A stretch of DNA of 64,000 nucleotides from Prevotella denticola (GCF_900454835.1 NZ_UGTM01000001.1:930501-994500), one strand, 5' to 3'. Shown: positions 52,974 through 62,393, counted from the stretch's first letter. Notes: generated by a model from the sequence alone, not told the origin. Translations and numbers: made by a program.

Positions 52974-53176
52974 ACTTATAAAATTACTAAAGCACTGTCA
53001 CAAGAGCAACCCGCTACATGAAAATGTTTGCATACTATGCAATCTGTCTTGCAGCCAGTGCAAGTTTGTTTAACAGTAGCGGAACACATAATATATTGGC
53101 TAATATAATGATTTTAATCTGAAAAAAGACAATATGAAATACGGTTTAGACAATTAAAATTGTTTTAAAAAATACG

Positions 53177-53226
53177 CAGTGCAAGGTGCAAGACCCTTTA
53201 TATATAAGGGCTTGCACCTTGCACTG
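53177..53226. repeat. Fifty-base extended palindrome
   Basis: Perfect 16-base arms CAGTGCAAGGTGCAAG (53177-53192) and complement (53211-53226) enclose an 18-base centre that itself pairs CCCTT with AAGGG. It can form one long hairpin or cruciform. It lies in the 673-base gap (52974-53646) upstream of the XRE operon. It could be a terminator, a single-strand origin or a protein site. Confidence 0.75.
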
Positions 53227-53269
53227 GAAAATGTAGCAGTAAAATCTCTAAATATTTATGACGCAAAGA

Positions 53270-53301
53270 TTTGGATGGTAGTACATTTTTATATATCTTT
53301 G
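53270..53301 (+). promoter_or_regulatory. Plus-strand promoter with no gene downstream
   Basis: TTTG (53270-53273) and TATCTTTG (53294-53301) are separated by 20 bases, an excellent Bacteroidetes promoter. No plus-strand gene follows before the minus-strand gene at 53647; the 340 bases hold hairpins and GTAGT-rich repeats. A small RNA is possible. Confidence 0.5.
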
Positions 53302-53565
53302 TACCCAAGAAAAGAGAGCGGTTGAGCTTTCAATAGGTAGTCAGAATGGTAGTCATTAAGCGGTCAGAATACTGCTACAAAAATGCTACACTGATGATTT
53401 GTCAAAACATATAGAAAGTTTATATACAACGAGATACGAGAGTTTGGTTCACAAACCTCTCTGACTCTATTCTATAGTTAATAGAAACATATTCTTTCCG
53501 TTCACTTGTTGGTAGTATGTAGTCATATCGTAGTAACACACATAAGCAACTACTGACAACAACGT

Positions 53566-53637
53566 AATCCTTTTTCTTTCATCGGTTTATCTCATATTGT
53601 AGTAATGTAGTAAGAAAACAATGAAAGAAAAAGGATT
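53566..53637. terminator. 17-base inverted repeat (possible bidirectional terminator)
   Basis: AATCCTTTTTCTTTCAT (53566-53582) and its exact complement (53621-53637) flank a 38-base spacer. It lies ten bases beyond the stop of the gene at 53647-54072 and at the end of the putative plus-strand transcript. It could be a two-way terminator or relic ends of a small element. Confidence 0.45.
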
Positions 53638-53646
53638 GGAACATAT

Positions 53647-54072
53647 TCAGCTATTGACACCCCTGTCATATATGATGATAGGAATGACAGAGTTCCTTGG
53701 ACGCATCAACTCACTGCACACATGCCTTCTGAACAGGTGGGCTTCTATGCAGTCAAGTTGAAAGGAAAGGGCGATGATTGTCGGTAGTGGGTAAAGCGGT
53801 GCGTAGCCTCTTACCTCCTTATCTGTGGCAATCTTCCTTTCACCTGCATTCCTTTCATCTGGAGATAGGATGGAATCTTCGGTTATCGCCCGAAGTCTGC
53901 CACTGACTTTCTTCCATGTCACACCAAAGAACCTCGCAAGTTCGCCCTCGGTCATGGCTACATCGCCTGTACCCCTGCGGACAACCTGCATACCGTTTCC
54001 CCATTCAAAATAGCTGCGTGCTATGCTCTGTCGAGAATCTGTCCCTGTCTGCAATCTGTCTTCTGTATTCAT
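53647..54072 (-). CDS. Hypothetical protein, possibly RhuM-like DNA-binding
   Basis: 141 residues. A helix-turn-helix-like stretch (MTEGELARFFGVTWKKVSGRLRAI) precedes a region (YPLPTIIALSFQLDCIEAHLFRRHV) that resembles the pattern seen in RhuM-type virulence/KilA-like proteins, but the match is by eye only. The start overlaps the stop of the upstream integrase gene by four bases, so it belongs to the integrase operon and may regulate recombination. Confidence 0.55.
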   Translation of the reverse strand: MNTEDRLQTGTDSRQSIARSYFEWGNGMQVVRRGTGDVAMTEGELARFFGVTWKKVSGRLRAITEDSILSPDERNAGERKIATDKEVRGYAPLYPLPTIIALSFQLDCIEAHLFRRHVCSELMRPRNSVIPIIIYDRGVNS

Positions 54073-55388
54073 GCCGTTTCCTCCATGCTTTCGTTTCTGC
54101 TTGCGTTAACAATCGTCATTGCCCCTATGGTAATAGCTTCCGTTTCCATTGTATCGTTTTCTTTGTTCTTCTCCTGATGTTTGGCGATGAGTTTGTTTAT
54201 GTCCTCCGAAATCTTGCAGTCGGTTACCTGCGCATAAATCTGTGTACTTGCAATTGATGCGTGTCCCATCATCTTGGCGATGCTTTCTATGGGAATACCT
54301 GCACTTAGACACATCGTTCCGAAGGTATGTCTTGCCATGTGATAGGACAGGCGTTGCTTGATACCACAAGCCTTGCCTACGATGCTTAACTTCGCTGCTA
54401 ACACACTTCTGCTGCAACAGGGTTGAAAGATAAGACGATTATCCATATCCGTATTATTGCCTTCTTCTTTCACCGCTTGTAGCTGCCTTTGTTGCTCGAT
54501 AATCGTCTTGGCTATGGGATGTAACGGCACTATAAATTCTACTTTTGTTTTCTGACGCTCCTTTCTTATATACATCTGTCCGTCTGCGGCACTCTTGATA
54601 TGCCCAAACATCAAGTGTTCCATATCCGTAATGGCTAAACCTGTGAAGCAGGAGAAGATAAACATCTGTCTGGCAAGCTCGGCATCACTATCACATATCT
54701 TCATAGCCATCAGTTTTTTCACATCACTCTTACTAAGAAAGCGGATAGCCTTTTCCACCTTTTCATATTCTGCATGCTCAAATGGATTATAACGAATGAT
54801 GCGCTGGCTTACCGCACGGAACATTAAACGGCTCAGCCAACAAAGATAATTGTTGATGGTAGAGCCTTTCAATCCTTTCTTTTTAAGAAAGAAGCGGTAT
54901 TTCTCAAACAATTCCTCTGTTACGTTTTGGATTTCTATATCCTTACCCCCTAAGTCCTTTATAAACTCGCACAGCTTCCTGTTAGCATAGCAAAGGTTAG
55001 TGTATGTACCTTCAGCCTTTGATTTGCCCACACCTTCCTTTACCGATTGTAGTTCTGTATTGCTAAACTCCAACAAAGTGGTGGGAGAAGTTGCAATGCC
55101 TTGCAATCTGTTTTTAAGCAGTTCAGCACTTACCACTCCGTCTTTAAGGAGCAGTTCCTGATAAGTATTCTCTACCAGTTCTCTAAATGATTGCAGTCGA
55201 AGATTGGTTTTCTTATTCGTTGTTGCTCCCTGTTTCGTGTTCCACTCCACAGCCTTACATTCTTCGTTTGTGGTAATGACAGAGTTCTTGCCATCTATCG
55301 TGATACGGCAGAGTATGGAGGTCAGACCGTTTGCCTTAGTCTTTTGTCTGTTGATATAAAACAGTGTTTTGAATGTACTTCTCATCAT
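54069..55388 (-). CDS. Tyrosine recombinase (integrase) 2 of the outer CTn
   Basis: 439 residues with arm-type (MRSTFKTLFYINRQKTKANG), core-binding and catalytic domains. Catalytic R lies in CFTGLAITDM, H-x-x-R in HMARHTF and Tyr in ASTQIYAQV. It is intact. It follows another integrase gene by 25 bases; the same tandem pairing occurs in the nested element. Its N-terminus is very similar to that of the broken integrase at 44948. Role in integration, or as partner of the first, is unknown. Confidence 0.92.
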   Translation of the reverse strand: MMRSTFKTLFYINRQKTKANGLTSILCRITIDGKNSVITTNEECKAVEWNTKQGATTNKKTNLRLQSFRELVENTYQELLLKDGVVSAELLKNRLQGIATSPTTLLEFSNTELQSVKEGVGKSKAEGTYTNLCYANRKLCEFIKDLGGKDIEIQNVTEELFEKYRFFLKKKGLKGSTINNYLCWLSRLMFRAVSQRIIRYNPFEHAEYEKVEKAIRFLSKSDVKKLMAMKICDSDAELARQMFIFSCFTGLAITDMEHLMFGHIKSAADGQMYIRKERQKTKVEFIVPLHPIAKTIIEQQRQLQAVKEEGNNTDMDNRLIFQPCCSRSVLAAKLSIVGKACGIKQRLSYHMARHTFGTMCLSAGIPIESIAKMMGHASIASTQIYAQVTDCKISEDINKLIAKHQEKNKENDTMETEAITIGAMTIVNASRNESMEETA

Positions 55389-55413
55389 GTTTTTAGTTTT
55401 AATGCTACTATTG

Positions 55414-56643
55414 CTAAATGCTCATCTGCATATCCTCTGTGAAAGAAAGGAAACGCTCAAACTCCACAAACAGCTTCTGTGGCGTAACCTTTGCGTACCG
55501 CTCGGTCATACTCACGTTACTATGCCCCAACATCTTGCTTACCGTTTCTATCAGTACTCCTTGTTCAAGGGTAATGAGCGTGGCAAAGGTATGCCTTGCC
55601 GTATGCGTGGTAAAAGGAAAGGCTATGCCTGCTCTTAGGCGCAATGCTTTAAGATACGACTGATAGGTGGCATATTTCATCTGTGGCAATAGCCTTTCCC
55701 TTTCATCGCTCTTGTACTTCTCTATTATCCTGATGGCTTCGGGTAGCAACTTGATACGGCAGAGTACGCCTGTCTTCTGCCTGTTGAACTTCAGCCAAAG
55801 GCTTCCCTCTTCATCACGCATAAGATGTGCCTTACTTAGTTCCATCAAATCACAATAGGCTGCACCTGTATGACAGGCAAAGACAAACAAGTCCCTTGCG
55901 ATTTCCATTTCCTCCTCCAACTCTCCAAACTGTATGTTCATTAGTTTGTCAAGCGAACACCTGTCAAGAGCTTTGGGTAGTTTCTTGTCGCCTTTGCTTA
56001 CCTTGACTTTGTCAAACAATAAAATATCGGCTAATCCTTCACGATAAGCCAATCTGCATACCGTTTTCAGATGGGTAGCGGCATTATAGAACGTACTTTC
56101 CTGAAACCCACAAGTACCCATAAAGTATTGTTGGAAGTCGTAGATAAATTGTTCGGTAAGCTGTGAGAAAGCTAAATCAGCAACCTTATACTTCCTTTGT
56201 ATAAAGTTCTGCAAATGGGTACGAGTGGAATAGTAGCCAAATATACTTTCCTCCTTGATGTCAATGCCGATATGGTTTTCTTTCTCTTTGATGAGTCTAT
56301 CCAGTCTTTCAATAAGCATACACTTAGATTGAACGCTTCCTTGAAATTCCTCTTTTATATCAGTTGCATCAAATGGGCACCCTTTAGCTAATACAGCCTG
56401 ATAAGCAGAATGGACGGACAATAATAAGTTTTCCAGCTTTCCATTCACTTCCACAGCCTCACGGCTCTTTCCGTCCATTCTACTTTCACGAGGATTCCAC
56501 AAATCGGGATTGCAGGACAGTTTGCAACTGAACTGTGCAATACTCCTTCCAAGCGTGATACGTCCCATGATGGGAGCCTTACCTGACTTGTCCAAACTGC
56601 TCTTTTTGAGGTAGAGCAACACCTTCATCTTTACTGTTTTCAT
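55414..56643 (-). CDS. Tyrosine recombinase (integrase) 1 of the outer CTn
   Basis: 409 residues: arm-binding N-terminus (MKVLLYLKKSSLDKSGKAPIMGRIT), core-binding domain and catalytic domain with R (CHTGAAYCDL), H-x-x-R (HTARHTF) and Tyr (SMTERYAKV). It is the gene closest to the right end of the CTn, as expected for the integrase acting at the attachment site. Its promoter lies inside an inverted repeat just upstream. Intact. Confidence 0.92.
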   Translation of the reverse strand: MKTVKMKVLLYLKKSSLDKSGKAPIMGRITLGRSIAQFSCKLSCNPDLWNPRESRMDGKSREAVEVNGKLENLLLSVHSAYQAVLAKGCPFDATDIKEEFQGSVQSKCMLIERLDRLIKEKENHIGIDIKEESIFGYYSTRTHLQNFIQRKYKVADLAFSQLTEQFIYDFQQYFMGTCGFQESTFYNAATHLKTVCRLAYREGLADILLFDKVKVSKGDKKLPKALDRCSLDKLMNIQFGELEEEMEIARDLFVFACHTGAAYCDLMELSKAHLMRDEEGSLWLKFNRQKTGVLCRIKLLPEAIRIIEKYKSDERERLLPQMKYATYQSYLKALRLRAGIAFPFTTHTARHTFATLITLEQGVLIETVSKMLGHSNVSMTERYAKVTPQKLFVEFERFLSFTEDMQMSI

Positions 56644-56644
56644 A

Positions 56645-56684
56645 CGCTTTAATTTTTATGGGCAAAGTTACCCGAATTAAAGCG
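56645..56684 (-). promoter_or_regulatory. Integrase promoter within an inverted repeat
   Basis: Perfect 10-base arms CGCTTTAATT (56645-56654) and AATTAAAGCG (56675-56684) bracket the minus-strand -7 box TAACTTTG (56663-56670). This layout suggests a repressor or the integrase itself controls expression. Confidence 0.6.
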
Positions 56685-56741
56685 TTCTTCACTTATGCAG
56701 AAAACTGCCGACCAAAGCAACAAACACACGAACCAAATAAT

Positions 56742-56806
56742 TTCAGTTACCTATATCTGCATTTAGTTACCTACTTCAAATCTTGGTAATGATTTAGTAA
56801 CTGAAC
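56742..56806. repeat. Arm-site candidates near the right end of the CTn
   Basis: AGTTACCTA occurs directly repeated at 56745-56753 and 56765-56773, and TTCAGTTAC (56742-56750) has its complement GTAACTGAA at 56797-56805. They resemble the TTGGTAAC motifs at the ends of the nested element and probably bind the integrases. Confidence 0.5.
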
Positions 56807-56931
56807 TTCTGCTTAAATCCGCACTTTCCTGCCTTTTACGAACAGAGCAGTTTTATGCAAATCATTTTGTTTCCTCCTCATTATCAGTAAGTTTGCACAA
56901 ACTTAGATTTATCTTCATTTTCCTTGCTTAC

Positions 56932-57041
56932 TTGCATCGCAAACAGGCATCAGTTGGCATACAAGTAAGCACTACTTGGAGTGTAAGTAGGCGTTGATTG
57001 GAACGCAGGTAACGGCTGGTTGCAAAACACTGTATCCCAGT
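56932..57041. repeat. Degenerate repeats in strict 22-base phase
   Basis: TTGG or TTGC begins at 56932, 56954, 56976, 56998 and 57020, always 22 bases apart, and three units share a GTAAGC/GTAGGC/GTAACG part. A further pair of GGCGTTCTGAT repeats lies at 57055 and 57078. The end of the CTn must be in or near this 56.7-57.1 kb stretch, where I see no gene. Confidence 0.5.
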
Positions 57042-57167
57042 CATGTCTTCAGCAGGCGTTCTGATACATGAAAAGAGGGCGTTCTGATGAATACAATGTA
57101 AAGTTCTTTCTTTATCAGACGCTTAATAAGAAAGACGCATGGCAGGTTCTAACAGTCACACATCATG

Positions 57168-57632
57168 CTACCATGACAACACTGCCGGACCGTTTTCAGA
57201 AAGCTGATCTCCATCCGGTGCAAACACTTCACTCTCCATCGCGGCAATTGTGTCGATACAGATCAGCTTGCCGTCATCCATCCGTATCATACGTCCACGT
57301 TCATCAATTTCCCTGACAATACCGGTGGCTATCATATATTTCCCACCTGATTTTTTCATATCTGGCTGGAAATAGGTAATCGAGACAACAGGATGTTCGG
57401 CCAGACGGAAGGAGAGACACGAGAGCTTGCGGTCGAGCAGCTGCCGGTCATCCTCCATCAGTTCCGCCTCCCGAACCGTACAGCGTGCCGTCTCGGCTAT
57501 CGCTTCCTCATAGCCGGAAAGAGCAGCAAAAGGGGCGAACTGCGCTGCCCGACTATAGAGACTCATCTGTGGATGTCGCCTCGAAACGTGATGGTGAAGG
57601 TTGATAATGTCATCGTAATTACTGTCTTTCAT
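57168..57632 (-). CDS. YolD-like protein
   Basis: 154 residues with the YolD-like signature (HVSRRHPQMSLYSRAAQFAPFAALSGYEEAIAET). YolD proteins are usually encoded with Y-family polymerases and may regulate or assist them in DNA damage tolerance. Its start overlaps the polymerase stop by four bases. Last gene of a three-gene operon; probably chromosomal. Confidence 0.85.
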   Translation of the reverse strand: MKDSNYDDIINLHHHVSRRHPQMSLYSRAAQFAPFAALSGYEEAIAETARCTVREAELMEDDRQLLDRKLSCLSFRLAEHPVVSITYFQPDMKKSGGKYMIATGIVREIDERGRMIRMDDGKLICIDTIAAMESEVFAPDGDQLSENGPAVLSW

Positions 57633-59149
57633 GCCTTGTGCCCTCCTATCTGCCGGTTACGCTCCCTTGCCGTAGATCCTTCTTCAAAGTTCAGACCACG
57701 GAGCAGGGCGTTCTTTCCGAATCTTTTTTTGATGTTGATGATTGTCTCCTGCATCCTGCGTTCGCGGGTCAACAGTGTTTCTTCCTCCTTCCTGCGCTTC
57801 CTTACGGCCTCATAGTCCGTGAACATATCCAGTTCGACAGGTGCGGATGCAGCCTGCATCACTTGTTCTTCACAGACGACATGATTGGTAGAGATATTGA
57901 GCCTCCTGATGAGAAGTCTGCGGTCTGCAATTTCGTCATAAAGGGATAGGGCTGCCTTGGCAATCAGCTTCGATGAAGACGTGAAGCGGTGAAGAGCAGC
58001 CGACCCATGATCGCTTCTCGGGACCTTCCGGCCGTACCAGTCGACAGAGACCGGTCCCGTATATTCTCGCCCTGCCTGTAAGATGAGACTCTCACGGTCG
58101 TAGCCTATGGAAAGTACCAGCTGGTCGGCTACACAACGCTTCTCCACTAACTCCAAAGCGATAGCATCTGCCATTTCCTGCACGATGATTCTCGCCTTGT
58201 GGAAATCGTAAGCTTCTTGCAGTACCTGTCCGCTGCTCATCGAATTGTTTTCAGGCCGATAGGCTTTAATCATATCCATCGTACAGGGTTCCCATCCCCA
58301 GGCATGATCAATGAGCAGTTCGGCATTTACACCGAAAATCTTGTATAACAGTTCTTCTTGTTCGATGGAACAGCGGGCGATTTTCCCCATCGTGTCAATA
58401 CCGTATGCCTGCAACCGTCGTGCGGTTCCTCTTCCTACACGCCAGAAGTCGGTAAGCGGCTGATGGTTCCACAGTTTCTCTCTGTAGCCCTGCTCGTCCA
58501 GCTCGGCAATGCGCACACCGTCCTTGTCGGCCGGGATATGCTTGGCGACGATATCCATTGCCACCTTGCAGAGATACAGATTCGTTCCGATGCCTGCCGT
58601 CGCCGTAATGCCCGTCTCGCGTAGCACGTCATGGATCATCTTCATTGCCAGTTCGTGCGCTGTCATCCTGTAGCTGTAAAGATAAGCCGTTGCATCTATG
58701 AAGACTTCGTCAATCGAATAGACATGAATATCCTCTGGTGCAATATAACGCAGGTAGATATTATATATCTGTGCGCTGTGCCGGATATAGTGTGCCATCC
58801 GAGGAACAGCGGCAATATAGTCTGCTTCCCAGTCCGGATGCAGCTCCAGTTCTTTCGCATTGCACGACTTTTCCGTCAATGTCTTCCCAGCCTGTTCCCT
58901 CCGTCTTCCGTTGACATCTCTCAGACACTGGATTACCTCAAACAGACGTGCGCGTCCAGGAATCCCATAGGACTTCAGTGAAGGAGATACGGCCAGACAT
59001 ATAGTCTTCTCCGTCCGGCTGACATCTGCAACGACAAGATTAGTCGTCAGCGGATCAAGTCCTCGCTCTGCACACTCCACACTGGCATAGAACGATTTGA
59101 GGTCTATGGCAATGTAGGTTTTCTTGTCTTCTCCGGCTTTTGTAGTCAA
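57629..59149 (-). CDS. Y-family DNA polymerase (UmuC/DinB type)
   Basis: 506 residues with the palm catalytic motifs AIDLKSFYASVE (Asp near residue 15) and YSIDEVFID (Asp-Glu near residue 145), helix-hairpin-helix thumb and a little-finger domain. Translesion polymerase. The frame has no ATG before the first motif; a TTG at 59149 overlapping the stop of the upstream gene (TTGA) is the most likely start. The C-terminus is extended and basic (KKRFGKNALLRGLNFEEGSTARERNRQIGG), as in UmuC-type proteins of Bacteroidetes. Confidence 0.92.
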   Translation of the reverse strand: MTTKAGEDKKTYIAIDLKSFYASVECAERGLDPLTTNLVVADVSRTEKTICLAVSPSLKSYGIPGRARLFEVIQCLRDVNGRRREQAGKTLTEKSCNAKELELHPDWEADYIAAVPRMAHYIRHSAQIYNIYLRYIAPEDIHVYSIDEVFIDATAYLYSYRMTAHELAMKMIHDVLRETGITATAGIGTNLYLCKVAMDIVAKHIPADKDGVRIAELDEQGYREKLWNHQPLTDFWRVGRGTARRLQAYGIDTMGKIARCSIEQEELLYKIFGVNAELLIDHAWGWEPCTMDMIKAYRPENNSMSSGQVLQEAYDFHKARIIVQEMADAIALELVEKRCVADQLVLSIGYDRESLILQAGREYTGPVSVDWYGRKVPRSDHGSAALHRFTSSSKLIAKAALSLYDEIADRRLLIRRLNISTNHVVCEEQVMQAASAPVELDMFTDYEAVRKRRKEEETLLTRERRMQETIINIKKRFGKNALLRGLNFEEGSTARERNRQIGGHKA

Positions 59150-59550
59150 CGCTGATAGTCCTTTGCAGTGTACGTCACATCAAACAGTACTTTCGATGGA
59201 AACTTCCCGGAATGATAGGTATATCTGAAGCTGAAGCCGGCATCCTTATACCCCTTGGTTCCCGGATCTCTTTTCAAAGCCTCACCCATAGCCTTCCGCA
59301 GTTCTGACTTTCTTGCAGCAACAGCCTGTCCGTTGTCTGCTGTCCCCAGGAGCGTATGGTAGTAATGGATGGTACGGGACGACGGCTCGAATACCATACT
59401 GTCCATCCTTGTATTGTTCACCTCGGGAGTCGGGCATCTCTTCGCCGTATATTCCTTACATTCCCGCGCCGCTCTGTCTTCCAGAGTACGGTGGCAGGCA
59501 GAGAGTGTCAACGGGAGCAGTGCGGCATAAAGCCATTGTTTCTTTCTCAT
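59146..59550 (-). CDS. Hypothetical lipoprotein
   Basis: 134 residues with a lipoprotein signal (MRKKQWLYAALLPLTLSAC; Cys19 is the lipidation site) and a small soluble domain with no family I recognise. First gene of the polymerase-YolD operon, overlapping the polymerase start. Why a lipoprotein is coupled to a translesion polymerase is not clear. Confidence 0.7.
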   Translation of the reverse strand: MRKKQWLYAALLPLTLSACHRTLEDRAARECKEYTAKRCPTPEVNNTRMDSMVFEPSSRTIHYYHTLLGTADNGQAVAARKSELRKAMGEALKRDPGTKGYKDAGFSFRYTYHSGKFPSKVLFDVTYTAKDYQR

Positions 59551-59628
59551 TCGATTAATATTAAAAGCAGACCGGAGTACCTGTGCAAAGCTGTTGATGC
59601 ACAGTTATTCCTCACCGCATATACGTTG

Positions 59629-59636
59629 CAAAGTTA
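59629..59636 (-). promoter_or_regulatory. Promoter -7 box of the lipoprotein-polymerase operon
   Basis: TAACTTTG on the minus strand, about 80 bases before the lipoprotein start; no -33 element at the right distance was evident. Confidence 0.4.
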
Positions 59637-59690
59637 ATAAAAATTAGGCAATTTCTTATTTTCACGTTCTTAATTCTCAATAATAATGAC

Positions 59691-59698
59691 TATATTTG
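59691..59698 (+). promoter_or_regulatory. Promoter -7 box of lepA
   Basis: TATATTTG is a perfect TAnnTTTG, 25 bases before the lepA start codon, so the leader is short. Confidence 0.55.
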
Positions 59699-59722
59699 CA
59701 CTTTGAATTTATAGACAAACGG

Positions 59723-61504
59723 ATGAATCATATAAGGAATTTCTGCATTATTGCCCATATTGACCATGGCAAATCTACTCTGGCCGACCGTCTTCTTGAA
59801 CATACCCAGACGATCAGAATAACAGAAGGGCAGATGCTTGACGATATGGATCTGGAACGCGAACGAGGCATCACCATCAAGAGCCACGCCATTCAGATGG
59901 AGTACACTTCAGGGAAGGAGAAATATATTCTGAATCTTATTGACACGCCGGGACACGTCGACTTCTCCTATGAGGTCTCGAGGAGCATTGCAGCCTGCGA
60001 AGGAGCATTGCTCATCGTGGATGCGACCCAGGGCGTACAGGCACAGACTATTTCCAATCTCTATATGGCCATCGACCATAATCTGGAAATCATCCCCGTC
60101 ATCAACAAGATAGACATGCCCAATGCCATGCCGGAAGAGGTGGAAGACGAAATCGTCGACCTCATAGGATGCGAACCGGAAGACATCATCCGTGCCAGCG
60201 GAAAGACCGGTGAAGGCGTACCGGAGATACTTGAAGCCATCGTCAGGCACATACCAGCTCCGAAGGGGGACGTGAAGGCACCGCTGCAGGCCCTCATCTT
60301 CGATTCCATCTTCAACTCTTTCCGCGGTATCATCACACTCTGCAAGGTCGAGAACGGCGTTATTAAAAAAGGAGACAAGGTGAAGTTCGTGCAGACAGGC
60401 ATGGAATATACTGCCGATGAGGTGGGAGTATTGAAGATGGACATGATTCCTTCCTCGCAGCTGTCAACCGGCGAAGTCGGGTATATCATCTCGGGCATCA
60501 AGACTGCCACAGAGGTGAAAGTAGGTGACACCGTTACCCATATCGACACCCCATGCAAACACGCCATCGAAGGATTTCAGGAGGTGAAGCCGATGGTGTT
60601 CGCCGGTGTCTACCCTATCGATCCGAATGACTACGAGAATCTCCGTGCTTCTCTGGAAAAGCTCCAGCTCAATGATGCATCGCTGACTTTCCAGCCGGAA
60701 AGTTCACAGGCATTGGGATTCGGTTTCCGCTGTGGCTTCTTGGGACTGCTCCACATGGAAATCGTACAGGAACGTCTCGACCGCGAATTCAACATGGACG
60801 TCATCACCACCGTACCCAACGTAAGCTACAAGGTATATGACAAGCAGGGGAACGAAAAAGAGGTACACAACCCATCCGGTCTGCCCGACCAGACGATGAT
60901 CGACCATATCGAAGAGCCTTACATCAAGGCTTCCATCATTACATCCAGCGAATACATCGGGCCGATTATGACACTTTGCCTTGACAAACGGGGCGAGCTT
61001 GTCAGCCAGAACTATGTGAGCGGCAACCGCCTGGAACTCATCTTCATGATTCCGCTGGGCGAGATTGTAATCGACTTCTACGACAAACTGAAGAGCATCT
61101 CCAAGGGATATGCCTCCTTCGACTATCATATCGACTCGTTCCGCCCGTCCAAACTGGCGAAACTTGACATCCTGCTGAACGGAGAGCCGGTTGATGCCCT
61201 GTCTACTCTGACCCACGAGAGTAATGCCGTCGTCTTCGGCAGGAGAATGTGCGAGAAACTGAAAGACCTGATTCCCCGCCAGCAGTTCGACATTGCCATC
61301 CAGGCAGCCATCGGTGCAAAGATTGTTGCCAGAGAGACCGTAAAACAAGTGCGTAAGGATGTGACGGCCAAATGCTACGGCGGTGATATCAGCCGGAAAC
61401 GCAAGCTCCTGGAGAAGCAGAAGAAAGGTAAGAAACGCATGAAGCAGATTGGAAACGTACAGGTTCCACAGAAGGCATTCCTTGCCGTATTGAAGTTGGA
61501 CTAA
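59723..61504 (+). CDS. lepA: Elongation factor 4 (LepA)
   Basis: 593 residues from ATG 59723 ([19 protein letters not shown]); a TTG 27 bases upstream overlaps the promoter box and is rejected. GTPase motifs: AHIDHGKST (G1), DTPGH (G3), NKIDMP (G4). EF-G-like domains and the LepA-specific C-terminal domain ending AFLAVLKLD follow. A highly conserved ribosomal back-translocation or biogenesis GTPase and a normal chromosomal gene, useful as a phylogenetic marker of the host. Confidence 0.98.
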   Translation: MNHIRNFCIIAHIDHGKSTLADRLLEHTQTIRITEGQMLDDMDLERERGITIKSHAIQMEYTSGKEKYILNLIDTPGHVDFSYEVSRSIAACEGALLIVDATQGVQAQTISNLYMAIDHNLEIIPVINKIDMPNAMPEEVEDEIVDLIGCEPEDIIRASGKTGEGVPEILEAIVRHIPAPKGDVKAPLQALIFDSIFNSFRGIITLCKVENGVIKKGDKVKFVQTGMEYTADEVGVLKMDMIPSSQLSTGEVGYIISGIKTATEVKVGDTVTHIDTPCKHAIEGFQEVKPMVFAGVYPIDPNDYENLRASLEKLQLNDASLTFQPESSQALGFGFRCGFLGLLHMEIVQERLDREFNMDVITTVPNVSYKVYDKQGNEKEVHNPSGLPDQTMIDHIEEPYIKASIITSSEYIGPIMTLCLDKRGELVSQNYVSGNRLELIFMIPLGEIVIDFYDKLKSISKGYASFDYHIDSFRPSKLAKLDILLNGEPVDALSTLTHESNAVVFGRRMCEKLKDLIPRQQFDIAIQAAIGAKIVARETVKQVRKDVTAKCYGGDISRKRKLLEKQKKGKKRMKQIGNVQVPQKAFLAVLKLD

Positions 61505-61536
61505 AGAAAAAAGAGAAACAAGAAAGGAAAGGAAAA

Positions 61537-62136
61537 ATGAAAGAATTGGTAAACGATACAAGAGATATAGCACGCGAACTGGCGCGTAAATACAGTACAA
61601 TGACCCACGAAGAACTGGATGTATTGGAAAGTATCCTCGTACCAATGAAATTCGCCAAAGGACAGATGATCCTCAGTGAAGGGGAAACCTGCAAGCATTT
61701 CTATTACATAGAACGAGGCCTCATCCGCCAGTTCTATTTCAAAAACGGCAAGCAGATCACTGAACACTTAGGAGAGGACCGGACCATCTTCATGTGCATT
61801 GAGAGCCTCTTCCGTGAAGAGCCTACGAGATTGCAGGTGGAAGCACTGGAGCCGACACTCGTCTATGCACTGCCCAAACAGAAGCTGGAGCAGGTGGCTC
61901 TCCACAATGTCAACATACAGATTCTCTACCGCAAGATACTGGAAGAGAGTCTCATCACCTCGCAGATACATGCCGACCTCGTGCGCTTCGAGACGGCACA
62001 GGCACGTTACAAACGGATGTGCAAGCTCAATCCGCAGGTCGTCCTCCGTGCTCCGCTTGTCTATATCGCCAGCTATCTGCAAATGACCCCCGAAACATTA
62101 AGCCGTGTACGTTCGTCGACATTGCTTGATGACTAA
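61537..62136 (+). CDS. Crp/Fnr-family transcriptional regulator
   Basis: 199 residues. N-terminal cyclic-nucleotide-binding fold (residues about 25-120; KGQMILSEGETCKHFYYIERGLIRQFYF) and a shortened C-terminal helix-turn-helix (LVYIASYLQMTPETLSRVRS). It has no Fe-S cysteine cluster. Common Bacteroidetes type with unknown effector. It follows lepA by 32 bases and is followed by a strong terminator. Confidence 0.87.
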   Translation: MKELVNDTRDIARELARKYSTMTHEELDVLESILVPMKFAKGQMILSEGETCKHFYYIERGLIRQFYFKNGKQITEHLGEDRTIFMCIESLFREEPTRLQVEALEPTLVYALPKQKLEQVALHNVNIQILYRKILEESLITSQIHADLVRFETAQARYKRMCKLNPQVVLRAPLVYIASYLQMTPETLSRVRSSTLLDD

Positions 62137-62184
62137 GTCGACATTGCCTGATGACTTTAGCTGATGACGACCAAGACAAAAGAC

Positions 62185-62233
62185 AAATCTTTCTACCTTG
62201 CAGAATCTTCTGAGGTAGAAAGATTTTTTTTCG
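62185..62233 (+). terminator. Terminator after the Crp/Fnr gene
   Basis: AAATCTTTCTACCT (62185-62198) pairs with AGGTAGAAAGATTT (62213-62226), followed by T residues: a classical Rho-independent terminator. A further GC-rich stem CTGCCGGG/CCCGGCAG lies at 62268-62288. Confidence 0.85.
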
Positions 62234-62393
62234 CTATCTTGTCCCGCTCCCGTTCTCTCTTCATTGACTGCCGGGAACGCCCCGGCAGCAGGAGAATAAT
62301 CATCCGCCATAATGACTGTATCATCTTTTCAGGATAAAAAGCAGGCACTTCTTCTCATTCATTTGCAGAATAATAAGGAAGCTGCCATCTCAT

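Noticed and set aside
56644..57167. tRNA gene as the CTn attachment site
   Set aside because: No cloverleaf or CCA-type end could be recognised in this stretch.
60704..61645. 313-codon minus-strand open frame
   Set aside because: Complete overlap with lepA, an unmistakable conserved gene; a shadow frame.
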